Shown here: one piece after another, positions 11,401-24,100 of the stretch
Numbering within the stretch: the first letter of the stretch is position 1
How the letters are laid out: each line of letters starts with the position of its first letter
Assembly (NCBI GenBank): GCA_000708835.1
Contig: DF237049.1
Span: 1 to 64,000 of the forward strand
Length of the DNA: 64,000 nt
Source of the DNA: Klebsormidium nitens
Taxonomy: Eukaryota > Streptophyta > Klebsormidiophyceae > Klebsormidiales > Klebsormidiaceae
Direction: 5' to 3'
The notes under the pieces: generated by a model
What the model saw: only the letters and a program-made list of their open reading frames with translations
What the model was told of the DNA's origin: nothing
The model's database searches: none
Made by a program: the position numbers and the translations under genes

Positions 11401-12725
11401 CTCCTGCAGCAGTACCAGGCTTCCCAGAAGCCTGGACAGGGAAACGCGGGGGCCGGCAAGCTGGTGGGCGTGCTGCTGGGCCTCTTGAAGATGTGCTCTT
11501 CGAAGCCCCAGACGCAAGAAGGCCCGCTGGCAGGGGGCGCGGGGCCGGCCTCCGGGGGCTATGCAGCAGCGGGGCAGCCTATGCCTACAAGTACAGGTGA
11601 GGCTGGGGAGTGACTGCGTCGTTGAGCTACTGCCTCTGATCGAACTCCGTAATCTCGTGATTTACGGATTGTTCAACATCTGCACAACAGTGCAGCTTGA
11701 GGCTTGCCAGGCGCACCGACTTGCTTTCCTTGCCCGAAAAGGCGCTTTGGATTGCGAAGTGCGGAAAGAATCGAAGTATCAAGTTGTACTCGTGCATCTT
11801 GCAGGCGTCGCTGCTGCGGCCGACCCCAACCGGCCACCGGACCGGACTGTGTTGATCACCGGTTGCCAATCGTTCGAAACGTCTGCAGACGCATGCCCAA
11901 GTGGGGACAAGACCAAGGTGGGGGCCTCCAGCGCACTCCTAGCCACCTTTTCTCGCGAAAGCATTTGCACGTGCTTCTGAGAAAGCCTCTGATTGAGTTC
12001 TGCGTTACCCCTTTTCGTCCATGTCTCTTCAGCAGACATGTGATCTTCAGAGTTAAGGAACAACTGCAGTCTCTTTGCTCATGAAAAATTGGTCAGGGAA
12101 TGCGAACAAGGATGTTGCGTGTAAGCTCTGCCGCTTTACATGCAGGGTGCAAAACGATCCAGATTGTCTTTAAGTTTGCGGGCTCCTAACAGTTTTATGA
12201 CAGTGTGCCCGCCAATATTGGCCGCTAATCAGAACTAATTGGACTCCTCGAAACGTTTTCAAAACCAGAAGCGCGCTTGTCCAACAGGCCTTCGGCGCCC
12301 TCTCTAACGCCATCCAGAACATTGTACGGGAGAGCCCCCAGCCACTCACAAATAGGGCCCTTGTGACGGCCGTTCGAGAGTATCTTACGAAAGGGGGCTT
12401 CACTCAGGTAGGCGCTTGATTTGCTGAAAACAAGTTTTCCAATATCAAAGAGTTACAAGCCTTGAAACAAAGTTGCCAATTGGGATTCTCTGGTCGAGCT
12501 CGAGTCTTCCGATCAGGCTGTCGTTACTTCTCTTGTGTTTGCTTTCAAGGAAAATTAACGACGGTTCTGAGCTCCACCGGATTCAATCTGGTCTTTCAGG
12601 ATTGTCGTCTTATCCACGATTACTTTTCAATAATCCTAGTCCCACGACGCACCGCCTCTACGCTTTTGCAGAACCCCTGTCTCGAGTGCAGTCACGACAT
12701 GGCAGATACCCCGTTCATCTGCTAG
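8476..12725 (+). CDS. Type II metacaspase
   Basis: Predicted calcium-dependent cysteine protease of clan CD that cleaves after Arg or Lys (family knowledge); type II enzymes in plants act in wound responses and programmed cell death. Ten exons (8476-8509, 8990-9060, 9295-9418, 9599-9620, 9907-9997, 10314-10511, 11254-11596, 11805-11917, 12288-12407, 12672-12725) give 389 residues, close to the usual 370-420. The N-terminus reads MVKKALLVGCNYPGTQAQL. The catalytic His is His86 in HYSGHGTQ. The catalytic Cys is Cys138 in DCCHSGG, where most relatives have DSCHSGG. A long linker (about 181-300) separates p20 from p10, as in type II enzymes. The p10 part carries LITGCQSFETSADA and AFGALSNAIQ, and the protein ends in ADTPFIC, a typical type II ending. 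Intron 3 (9419-9598) starts with GC, not GT, and exon 4 is only 22 nt. Confidence 0.93.
9419..9620 (+). other. GC-AG intron followed by a 22-nt exon in the metacaspase gene
   Basis: The intron 9419-9598 begins GCAAGT and ends AG; the next exon, 9599-9620, is 22 nt and is followed by GTGAGT. Only this choice joins NDG to DVCLFHYS, the strand leading to the catalytic GHG, in frame. The donor AG|GCAAGT fits the strong consensus known for the rare GC-AG class. Confidence 0.8.
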
Positions 12726-13959
12726 GCTAAGTTTGGTTCGTAGGCGTTGCTTTTAGGTTGACGATGCAACCTGCAGAAGGTCCTTATCGTCGAATGTTGT
12801 AGCGCAGTGGCTGCTTGTTAAACATTCTCTGATCCGTAATCATCCATGTTGAAATTAAAGGAGGCTGCATACGATGTAGTGAGCAGAAAATTGCCCCGCT
12901 CGATGTTGCTACGCACTATTGGAGCGATATTTCCGCTTCAATACTTGATGCCTCGTCATACATGGACTGCTCAAGACATTGTGGTGGAGCTTCCTGCTGT
13001 AGGATGCACCATTCAGAGTTGTAATGTGCAGAAGGAAGTTGTCTGTTCGAGCTACTTGTTAAAGCCGACACAAATAGTGCAGACTTCAGTTAACCAGTTC
13101 AACTTAACATAAGTACCTTGCTCTGGTGTCATCCGAGGTTTGAGTCCATTTTCTAGACGAGGAACGGTTATGGTTGTGCGCATAAACACGATTATTGAGA
13201 ATTGGCCACTGACAGACTGGGCCAGTATCGCCTTCAACCACCTGGTCCAATCGCGATCAGAATAGTTGTTGTTCAATTGGCCGTGCACCTCTCACCAGTT
13301 TGAAAAACATCTGCATGAATGATCAAGGTTGCCAGCCGGCCCGCGGCCATCGCCATCGACTTGTAGCTAAAAGCTGTCAATAGCGACTTTCAATGTTGTT
13401 GGCATGGCCAAACGGATGCTAAAATTCCGTATACCAGTTGCAGCTCGGTACGTGCGGCCCGGTATGTTAGCTGGCAATGGCGGCCATTCGATGTGATCCT
13501 CTGACGGGCGCGGAGCTGGCGCCGTGTCGGTCAATTGCAGCCTGAGGATTAGTACCGCCGCATGCAGCTAGTCCTAGAGGGCCGCCCGGGTTCCGGGGTT
13601 CCGCTCGAGCCTAGATCGTCGGACACTGTCACGTGATAAGCCGCGGAAGGTTGGGAAACCGCCGCGCGCGTACTCGCCGCGTTAACAGTGCATATGCGGT
13701 GGCTGTGGACATCATCATTACCACTGCCAGAGTCTTGCACGGCTAGTTCGCACTGCGCAGCTATCCAGCATGCTAGCGCCCTCATGCACGGCGCCTGCAT
13801 AGTTGCGGCGCCCTGTTGCAGCAAGTGCCGTAGAAGTACCCACCGCAAATGGCATGGCGTCTCAATATTAGCAGGTTGATGACAATGTGATCGGTGTTGT
13901 TCTCCTTCTTGACAACAATCAGGCGCGTACCTGGTCCTTCAGAAACTCTGGGAGTGACC
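12726..13959. other. Spacer between the metacaspase and WD40-like genes
   Basis: No coding segment is supported in about 1.2 kb. The distal part is more GC-rich (13430-13640). It contains a reverse-oriented 11-bp core (13477-13487) of the near-palindrome seen at 6558, 6871 and 61569. The promoter of the downstream gene should lie here. Confidence 0.5.
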
Positions 13960-16900
13960 ATGGCAGGCCACGGCAATGCGCTAGCGCTGGCGCGAACGAT
14001 GCTGGAGCAGAGGCGACTGGAAGCTGAGAAGCTGCGGAGGAGCAAGGGTGTCCTGGAAGAGCAGGTGAGATTCCTCCGGGCAAATGATTTGAAGCGTTCG
14101 CATGTTTACTAGTCCAAGTCGCTCGGTGAGTGAATGGCATTTAAAAAAGTAAAAGGGGCCCTCGGTGTTTTCGTAAAGCACACCACATTCATCTGCAGAA
14201 GATGACAATTTTTGCAGCCGATTTTGAGCTGTTTCTGGCCAGTTGTGCCGAGAGGGTAAGTCAGCAACAGACCGGGCGGGTAGTTTGCCCCTCAAGTTTC
14301 TGAATTCCTGGAAGGGTGCCGTGCAGCCTGTGGGACATGCACGAATCTGATATGCCCTTTCAACCATTCTTCTTGCCTGCAGGAGAAAGCCATCCAGGAG
14401 GAGATCCGCGTGGCTGAGCAGCTCGTCGCGTCTCTGGGGGGCGCTCCGGCTGCACGTGTAGCAGACCTTCCTCCTCCGCCTGGGTTCGAGGATTGGGCGC
14501 ACGCCCCCACTAGGACTGGCCCTCGTGCAGCGGCAGGCGGGGCCAATCCCTGGGGGCGGTCACCTTCCTTTGGCAACACTGGGCCGCAGAGATCTACGGA
14601 GCCTTATCTGTGCGTGCTGTGGCTGGGGTACCCCCGGGGCGGGGAGGTGACAGCGGAGGCAGAGCTATGTCGGCAGTGCAAGTTGGGGGCCGGAGACGAT
14701 GGGCAGGTGGCGGACATCATCACGAAGCTGACCCGTGGAGGTGCTCCCTGCCAGTATATCGAGTTCACAACAGCGGCCGGGGCTGCTGCGGCACAGGAGC
14801 ACCTCTCAAGGGTTTTGCCCAAGGAGGTTTATGTCAGACATAGGTCAGATCGCACTCCTGACTTTGACTTTGCTCTCTATTCTGGACTTTGCACAACCTT
14901 CCCATCGCACTGATCGAGTCTCCTAAGAAGAGCTGGTTTGCGTACCAGATTACTGAAGGTTTCATTCAGGGCAAAAGGGTGAGACATCTTCCCATCAATG
15001 GATCATTCGGTTTCTTGGATCCTTCATAAGCAGACCGATGAGTGGCCAGCGGCAGTAGCTGGTCTTGACCAAGCGAAATTGTGATTTGCAGCCGCCAGAG
15101 CATGGAGTCTGTGAGGAATGCCATGCCGCCAGGGACTTACGGGCTGCAGCAGCAAACCCGGGGTGCACCGCCAGAAGCGAACAACGGCGCCACCGCTTCT
15201 GAGACGCGGGCACGGACAAGGACGCGAGGTGAAGAAGGGGAGGGGCCCCGTCCAAGGAAGAGGCTGAGGGAGGAAACGACCACTGGAAGGGAGGGGGGGA
15301 GCCAAGCTCAGGAGGGCGAAAGTAGCGGGAAAGGGAAAGAAAAGGTGGCAGATGAGCAGAGGGCTGAGAGGCGCAGGGGAAGGTCTGCGGGGCCATCAGA
15401 TGGAGGAGAGGCAGTGGAAGACAGTGCGCCACAAAAGAAGAAGAGAAGCGAGGAGACCAAAGAAAGCAGGGAGGTGCGTAGGGGAAGGGAGGGGGAGGGA
15501 GGCAATCAGGGGGAGGCAGAGAAGGCTGCGGCTCTCGAGAAGGAGAAGTCTGAGAAGAAGGAGCGGCGGCGGCAGTCGAAGGCGCGGGCAGTAGAGGAAG
15601 CGGAAGCGGCCGCAGCGGCGGACGAGAAGTGGCGGAGAAGGGAGGAGAAGCGGGCGGCGAAAGAGGCGGAGGCGAGTGCGAGGGCGGAGGCTGCTAGAGG
15701 CGGGGATGGAAGAGATGATTCGGACAGGCCAGGGCCGTCCGGGGTCCGTCAGGGGGCGAACAATGCGCGTGGTGACTCGACCAGGAGGGAGGCTGCTTCG
15801 CCAGGACGGCGACAGGTGGCGCTTGCAGGCCCCTCCACTCCTAGGGGAGCGGCCAGTCGGAGGGCCCCATCAGGTGCGGTGCTAGACTTGGCAAGAGGCG
15901 CCAGTTGTCTCCCTCAGCAGCTAACCTTTGGCTTCTACTTTGGTCAAGGCACTGTGTTTACTCATGGTTTGTCAGGTTCGCTTGAGGTCAGCGCTGCATG
16001 TGGATTTGCTTAGATGTTATCGATGTGACATCGCAATCTTCTGACAGTTTCTAATACTTTTGAATGGATGCAGCGGTGATTGACCTGGTGAGCCAGGTAG
16101 GGAAGCGGGCGGAGGTGCCTGTCCCGGGCCGGGCGTCCATCAAATACTGTGCGCCGATTGTCAACATCAAAATGCGGGACCTGAAATGGAGCCGGAAGGA
16201 CGACAACACGTTCCTAGTGAAGTGAGCATCTCTCCTGCACACGAGTTGAATTCGTGGGCTTTTTCCTTTTGTTATGCTGAATGAGCGTAAGGCAGCAAGT
16301 GTTCATTCGTTCCAAATTTGTACTTCCAGCCGCTTCTTCTGAGAGCAGCACCTTTGTAACGTATTGTAACATACGGCTTTGGCTGGAAAGGCTCGTATCT
16401 TGGAGACGAACACTTGCTACACGGAAAGAGAGAGAGGAGTCACAAGATACTCCAAGTTTTCGCAGATCCTCGAGACGTGAATTTCAACTCGTTCACTTGT
16501 CGGACTTGAAATTGAGCCCGGTGTTCTGAGTGGCCTTTCTCCAGAGCTGTCAGTCGCTCACGGTTCCCTGCAAGGTTTGTCATACTCATTTGTTTTTTTA
16601 ATCTGTCGCAGTCAACACAATGGGAAAATTGTTTCCTGGACGGTGGTGGATAACGGGTGAGCTGCCTATCTCTCTTCTGAGACGCCTCTTGAGATCAAGC
16701 CAAGATATTCGGTTGATGCGTCCCACCTCGTCAATCTGCTCGACAACTATTCGGGTCTGAAAAGAAAAGGATCAGTTTGTCTAGCACTTGCAGCCCCGTG
16801 AATCCTGTCCTTTCCTACATTACCTGTGAAACTCGTCCTTTTAAGCCTCAGCATTCATCCAAATGAATTCCTGGACTGCTTTTCACGATCCAAGCTGTCG

Positions 16901-19444
16901 CTGTCGACAAAGAGTCCGTCCGTATCTAATCAGATTGCAGCAAGCTCCCACTGAAACGACTCCTTGTCTTGTCATTGCAGCTGGGGCCTTGAGGAGGGAC
17001 CGGCGGTGCCCGTTCTGAACAGCGTCCAGAAGTGGGTGGAGGACTTCGTCCCGTTTGACGAGAACCGGGTAGCGGTGGTGTACACGCCGCCCCCCAAAAA
17101 GGACGCCGCCGCACCGGGGGAGCAGCTGGGAATGGTGGACCTGCAGGTGGGGCCTCAAAAACCGCACTTCCCCTCTCTTTAATCAAATGTGGATAAGCCC
17201 TTTGCTTAACAGATAGTAGATAAGGCGCAGGAAAATATGAGTTTTTTTTCCAACGCAGCCGTGGGCATCGGTGTTGCCGCTTTCAAGAGACGAAATTTGT
17301 CTTTGAGCCTGGTACTACCCAGTAAAGGGCTTAGCAAGGGTTGATTGTGACTGATTCTGGGATGCAAACGCCGCGACGATGGAAGCCGTTGCATCGCGGG
17401 GCTGGACTTTCTCTTTCAAGGGAACAGTCGAAGAAGTAAAGTTCAGCTTCTAGGGGCTTGTATTGCAACTCATGCTGCCAGGATCTCTGACCCAGCCCAT
17501 TGTAGAGGCCGGATCGGTCCCAACGCTGATCTCTTTAATATGCTGATCTCGTTGGTATGCTGAGAGCAAAGCGGTGTTCTTCTGGAGACCTCATCTCACA
17601 CAGGCTTTTCTGTTGGTCTTACTCCTGGTGACTTGGACCAGCGTTGCCACTTCACTGTTACGCACTTTCTTACACTTAAGGCGCACTTAAGGCGCCATCT
17701 TCCTTCTTGCAGTCCCAGCGCATAACCTTCGCCCGGGACACCCCTCACGAACGCGGAGCATTCTGCGTGGCAAACCTTCCCGGGTCCGTGAATGCTGCCC
17801 GCCTTGCGACCGGGGGAATGCACCACGAGGTGGTGGGGTGGTCAGTCCTGGAGCGGAGCAGCGGCCTCGTCTTCAAGGTGAGCACAACACAGTCCACCTG
17901 ATTTTCCTGCCGGTTTAGCTGCTTGGGAACCTTGATACTCGTCCTTCTGCGCCAAAGGAGATGGCTAGTGGATGGCTAGTGTTGTGCGTCTGGCCAGATA
18001 TCGATGCTCGCCTGCTTGTTCGGGATTGACGGCAGGAGTCGAGCAGATTCGCGAAGTCCTTGAGCGACTTGTACACCTGCCAGGACACTGTTCGTTACGA
18101 TGTGGGTCTTAAAGACTCCCTTGACTGAGTGAGATTCCTGAGTATTTGAGTACGAATTTCTTCTCTCGTCGAGCAAGGCGTCTTCTAATCGTGCATAGCT
18201 TTCGATCTCATGTGGATAATAGGCCATGTTGACTAAGGACTGAGCTCGGGGACACAAACAAAAGTGAACACAGAATTGATATGCTCTTCCGTACCCCCTA
18301 TCGCAGCCGACGGTCCTCCACTCGCGGCACTCGTCGTGCGTGAGCCACCTGGCGGTGCTGCGGCACCGGCCCACGCTAGTGAGCGCGGGGCTCGACGGGC
18401 GGGTCATCACGTACGACCTGCAGCACCAGCAGGCGGACGAGCTCGTGCCGCGCCGCTCCAAGCTGCCCGTCTACCGCGCCATGCAGAACCCGGTGGACCC
18501 CAACCTGATGCTCCTGCAAATCGGGTGAGTGGCCAAAGTCTTTTGTGTAGTGTTCGGGCAGCCGTAAAGTAAGTAGTCTCCGAGTCGATATCTGGAACTC
18601 TTTCTTCTTCGGGAACAAAACAAAGCTCGCAGGACCCTGCTCCGCTTCTTCCCGGCTGCTTCCTCGCTTATCTCGAGTGTCCCAACACCAACTTCATGAT
18701 TGGGTTGATTGGGACTTCAAGTTTTCTGCACAATTAGTGACGAGAGCGCCCTTTCGTGGATTGTCCAGTCCTTTGCAAGAGTCGTGCGACAACTGGCGTC
18801 GAAGCAGCAGCACTCTTTGCAGAGCGTGCTTTGAACAGCTGCGCAGACCAGCATGTTTGCACCTTCGCTCGAAAACGTGTTCTTTGAAACCGTCTTTGAA
18901 CGACGAAAGTTTGGATCTCCCCGTAAGGGAACGGCCAGTCCGCGTGCTTCGGTCCTGCAGAACCGTCAACCTGGCACTGCAGCTGTCGCCGATTCAGCGC
19001 ACAAAGTCTCGAAGCTTTTTTTGACTAGGGGGCACTAGGCCTGGGCCGTTCGTGGCTCGCAGGCGTTCTCTCGCTAAGTCTTTCGGCAGCTTGCTGACAT
19101 GCGCGGCGCATTTTGTGTGCAGGAAGCCGGGGCTGCAGTACGAGCTGCGGGACTTGCGGGTGCCGGGGCCGGTCCTCGGCTGCTTCGGGTGGCGGCCGAT
19201 CGCCAAGGTCCAGCAGGGGCCAACTAGTGCGGGGAGCTGGTCGCCCGGGGGAGTGCTGGTAGCCTCCGGGTCGACAGACTCCAACATCCACCTGTTTGAT
19301 ATCCGCAAGCGGTGCGATTCGCCGCTGGTGTCGCTTGACGTGGACAAGAAGACGAAGTCGACGCTCTGGTACGGAGGGGGGTCGGTGATGATCACGTCAA
19401 CCGCGAAGAACAACAGCCTCTGCTTGAGTAGGCTGAATTTGTGA
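13960..19444 (+). CDS. WD40-repeat-like protein with charged coiled-coil middle, function unknown
   Basis: I do not recognise this protein. The best model has ten exons (13960-14064, 14383-14826, 14919-14978, 15099-15873, 16074-16221, 16612-16656, 16981-17146, 17713-17877, 18307-18524, 19123-19444) and 815 residues. The N-terminal helix (LARTMLEQRRLEAEKLRRSK, then EEIRVAEQLVASL) looks like a coiled coil. A PPPPGFEDW patch and a globular region with several Cys follow. Residues about 203-461 are extremely rich in Lys, Arg, Glu, Gly and Ser (disordered or coiled coil). The C-terminal 350 residues look like a divergent beta-propeller: KYCAPIVNIKMRDLKWS, GKIVSWTVVD, PTLVSAGLDGRVITYDL and VLVASGSTDSNIHLFDIRK. 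The junctions from 16074 onward are phase-checked and firm. The links 14826/14919 and 14978/15099 are weak: the first donor is GTTTAT, and the second acceptor was chosen seven bases downstream of another AG to keep the frame. Two adjacent genes remain possible. Confidence 0.6.
16294..16418. repeat. Imperfect inverted repeat inside an intron
   Basis: Within the intron 16222-16611, the left arm (about 16294-16330, starting AGCAAGTGTTC) is roughly matched by the reverse complement of the right arm (about 16381-16418, ending GAACACTTGCT), with a further TTCCAGCC/GGCTGGAA match inside. The transcript could fold into an imperfect stem with a loop of about 50 nt. It may be a small MITE relic or an incidental hairpin. 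Confidence 0.5.
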
Positions 19445-21116
19445 ACCGGAGCAGAAGGTCAAAGGGTTTGAAAATGCAGAGATGGAGAATCTTGTGGTCT
19501 TCTTCGCCAGAAAGCAGTTGTAAGAGTCACCACTTATAGTGAAGAGCTGCCAATGGAAAAGGACAGAGGGCGCTTGTGTGGTGCAAATGCGAGGCTTTGC
19601 CTCCTCCCCACGGCCTTCAAGTCCATAACAAACGCGTTCTCAGGTGGTGGCGGATTCTATCTGCAGCCTGGCGCTCGCGAGAGCAAATTGCTCGTGAGGG
19701 AGAGACACATGATTTCTCTCGTTCAAGTGAGAAACTCTCTAAGGCGACGCAGATTAACAGCCAGATCGAAGTGTCATTCCTGAAAAACGTGCTTTGATGT
19801 AGCCGGCGTTGATTAGGCGTGTATACTAAGTTCTCTGCTCTGCGCTGACCTTCGAAGCGGGCTGAGCACAGTATCTTATTGTAGCCATTCATTGTAGGCG
19901 ATTGCCCCCAATATGTGAAATAAAAGGTGCACCGCAGCAGCAGCATCGATTCAAGCAGCGGTTCATGATGCATGAGACTGACCAATCTCAGTTGGATGTA
20001 CCACTGATCGAGTCGTCGAGTTTAACGCCGGTTTTAGATTGTTTCGTTACTGAACGGCCTACCAAACATACAATTGGTAAGCCATCCGACGGGCAGTTTA
20101 CTAAAGGTGCCCAGTGACGTACGAGCCTGGGCGTACAATCCCGTCTCAATGATGCCAGCCAGACCGTCTGACTCACTGCGATAATTACTAAACCTGAGCA
20201 TGAAATGCTTCGGATCTTCGTCAACTATATATATAGCTAGAAAACCGTCATGCGTTGAGTCACTGCAAGGCCGCGGGTCCGCATGCACGTAGCTCTCTTA
20301 GTAGTACATCAAAAGGAGCATATAAACTATACCTGAAGTAGAATTCTCCATTGTTGCCAGCAGCAGTCGGCGGCCAGCTCTATGACATATCATGTATATA
20401 TATGTGTCATCCATTGCAATGATGCACGCGAATTTATGTACGTATAGCTATAAATCAGCTTGTGGACATGTCAGATCACACATGGCCGTGGCAGGCGCAC
20501 ATTCCCACGGGCCTGGCATCACCCAGCATAGGTATGCTTATATGATATGCACCATGCACGTGCACATGCCAGCACAGGGCCGGCCACACCAAACTCAGGA
20601 GCCTGGCTGCGCAGATGCATTCAATCCTTGGGAATCAGCTCTACTGCCAGACATATGTAAATGTTGCACTCAGCTTATACCCGTGGATTGATTGCAACAT
20701 TGAACCCAACAATCATACTGTAACTGAGTCAAGCAATAGATATGTGAACGATACAAGCTCACAGCTGGTCGAGTCTCCAACAAGCATTGGCAGCGGTGCA
20801 GAAAGGAATACGATTTGAAAGAATCTGGTGATCAGCTTGATTGAAACCTGTTGGCAAAACCTGGACCCGCTGATTGACAAATCTGTATCAATGGATGGTT
20901 CATCGACAGTGGTAAGGTACAACAGACGGCAGGGTCAAACTCATTCTGCCTACCTAAAACTGGATGGCAGCTTGCTTGGAAAGCGGTGAACACCTCTATT
21001 CCTGAGCATCAATAAATCGCGGCAGTTCGATACCCCTGCCTGGCATAAATGGGCAAAAGTCCTGGCACCGCCAATGCTGGCCCGCTATGCTTTCCTATGT
21101 GTACTGTATACGCGAA
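19445..21116. other. Convergent spacer between the WD40-like and transketolase genes
   Basis: About 1.7 kb with no supported gene. It holds both 3' UTRs. The part 20200-20700 is AT-rich with short TATA runs, for example near 20226-20240 and 20393-20404. No repeat family or RNA gene was recognised. Confidence 0.55.
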
Positions 21117-24100
21117 TTACAAGCTGGCCTTGGCTGCCTCAACGACCTTCTCTGCCGTGATGCCGAAGTTCTTGTAGAGGGCGCCGGCGGGCGCGCTCGC
21201 GCCGAAGTGGTCAACGCCGATCGCCTTGCCGCCGTCACCCACATACTTGTGCCACCCTTGGGTGCTCCCGGCCTCGATCGACACCTTCGCCTTGACTGAC
21301 TTGGGCAAAACCGACTCCTTGTACTCCGGTGACTGCTTCTCGAACAACTCCCAGCACACGAACGACGCCACGTTCACCTTCTTGCCCTCGCCCCTAAGTT
21401 CCTTAGCAGCCGCGACGGCAATCTCGAGCTCAGACCCTGTTGCCAGGATGACAACGTCGGGCTTGTCCGCATCCTTCTCAACCAGGTACCCGCCCTTTGC
21501 CACGCCCTCCACTGAGGTGCCGGGCAGGTGGGGCAGCTTTTGCCGGGACAGGGCCAGGATCGAGGGGGTCTTCCGGCTCTCAATGGCGATCTTGTAGGCG
21601 CCGACCGTCTCCTTGCCGTCAGCGGGCCTGAACATGTAGATGTTGGGCATCGCGCGGAAGCTGGCCAGGTGCTCGATGGGCTGATGCGTGGGGCCGTCCT
21701 CTCCGAGGCCGATGGAGTCGTGCGTCATGACGTGGATCACACCCGCCTCGCTGAGGGCAGACAGCCGGATGGCGGCGCGCATGTAGTCGGTGAAGATGAA
21801 GAAGGTGGCGTCGTACGTGATGAGGCCCGAGTTGTGGAGGTGGATGCCGTTGGCGATGGCACCCATGGCGTGCTCGCGCACACCGTAGCGCAGGTTGCGT
21901 TCCGCGGGGGTGGCCTTCTGGAAGTCGCCGAACTGCTTGAGCAGGGTCATGTTGGAGGGGGCCAGGTCAGCGCTGCCACCCAGGAAGCCGGGCAGCACGT
22001 TGGCGACGGCGTTGAGCACCGTCTGGGAGATGTTGCGGGTGGCGTCAGCGGCGCTGTCAGTGGTGAACTCCTGCGAGAGGAAGGAAGGGGAAAGTCAGCC
22101 ATGGATTCCAGGCATTGTGCAGCAACACGGAATCCGTAAGAGGGAGGTGTGCAATCTAGTAGACACCAAAGGAAACTTTAAAGTGCTTAGTAGCCCGAAC
22201 TACCTAGAAAATCGGGCTAACCGACTACCAGAAGGGTTTACAACTACAAGGAGATTGCAGCTCAACGTCATTGCTGCTTCTAGTGAAGGTTTACAAAAGA
22301 GAGAAGAAGACGCTCCTGAAATGCAGCCAGCCTGCATAGCTGCATAGCCCCAGCTTTTTGCAGAAGTGGGGGTCTGAAACAAAGTCTCCAAAGGAACTGC
22401 ATATACAGCATATATTACTCCCTCCTTGCGAAGAAAATTTGGAGAAGTGTGTCCGCTCAACCGCTTGCAAACAGATCCTAGAAAGGGTGCATCTGATGAA
22501 TCAAGTCGTAGGGGAGAGCGCAGCGAGAGAGTATCAAGAAAGACAAGATACCATCTTGCTTGCAGGAATTGCCAACGGTTGTAGACTATACTTAAACAGA
22601 GAGGTGACAATACTTCACGCCCATCGCTCACCAACCCTAGACAGTGTCAGAGCATTATTGTCTGCCAAGTGTAACATTGGGTCTGTACGTGGTTCAAACA
22701 AGGTAGCCTTGAGAACGAGGCTCTTTTCCAGGCAGGAAGCTTACGAGAAGCCTGAAGCTTCCTCTCCTAAAAATGGGATCTTCCAGCGCGTGTAGCTCGA
22801 TGCAATCTCCTCCATCGCAACCCTATTCTTGGTGGTATAAACTGCCTTGGTATGAACTGCATTTGTGTCTATTTTCGGTGTTCTGCCACTAGTCTCCTGT
22901 ACTCGTTGACAGAACGAGCCAACCCTAAAAGGCAGCGTTCAATTCCATTGGATGCGCATCTTCAGTTTCACAGAAAAAGAATGCCAATGGCGAAGAAGCG
23001 CAATGCTGCACTCACCGGCAGAGCCTTCTCCCAGCCCTCGGGAAGCTTTCCGCTGATGAGCTGCTTGAACTCGGCGCCCTCCTCCGGGTACTTCTCGACG
23101 TACTTGGCGAGTGCTGACTCCCAGTCCTTCTCATACTCAGCGCCGGCATCCGTCTTGTCCATGTTACTGAAGAGAAAAAATGGATTGTCAGGCCCTTCCA
23201 GCAAAGGCGCCTTATGTCTCAACACTTGAAAATTGCGAGACAATCTTTGACCACATGAGTAGAGCAGATAGCAACTTCACGTGCAGAGCATGACTTCTAA
23301 AAGCCCTTGCCTGCGGGGCAGCAGACTGTACGTCTGCTCCAATCTAGAGCACAAGACCATCCTCTTGATGGTAACGATCAGCGGTTCAACAGAGCGCGCT
23401 CAACTTGAAAGGCCACCTCAAATGCTGCGGTCGTCATTTGGCATTGGCATTCCAGCAACAAAATGCGGAAAAGATGCGAGGACTCACGCGTAGACCTCAT
23501 CCGGAACCTTGAACGGCTCATAGGGCCAGCCGAGGTTCTCCCTGGTTGCAGCAACCTCCTTGCCTCCCAGCGCCGCCCCGTGCACTCCGTGCGTGTTCGC
23601 CTTATTAGGAGACCCGAACCCAATGGTGGTGGACACCTTGATGAAGGTGGGCTTGTCAGTCACAGACTTGGCCTCGTCAATGGCCTTGCGCAGAGCATCG
23701 AGATCAGTGTTTCCCTCCTCGACGTGGATTGTGTGCCAGCCGAGAGCATCGAAGCGGGCCTGCACATCCTCAGTGAAGGCAATGTCTGTGTGACCGTCGA
23801 TGGAGATCTTGTTGTCGTCGTACAGGCAGATCAGCTTGCCGAGGCCCCAGTGACCAGCAAGGGAGCCAGCCTCATTGGAGATACCCTCCATGTTGCATCC
23901 ATCCCCCAAGATGCAGTACCTGCAGATATGCAATGAGACGATTCAGAACGCATATCTTTCCGCATATACGGCACAAAGAAAGACCACAAGGGAATGCAAA
24001 CAAGCAAGAGTCCTTTCCTGATGCAGAAGGAGGGTACCTGGTGTCTTGCGTGCCCCGTGTCTTGCAATCGTGCAAGACGAATTGACGTAAGAGGATGCAA

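Noticed and set aside
14827-14913. Stop of the WD40-like gene at 14911-14913, giving a short protein of about 211 residues
   Set aside because: The last residues before that stop look non-coding, and a phase-consistent exon (14919-14978) follows at once. Kept only as an alternative.
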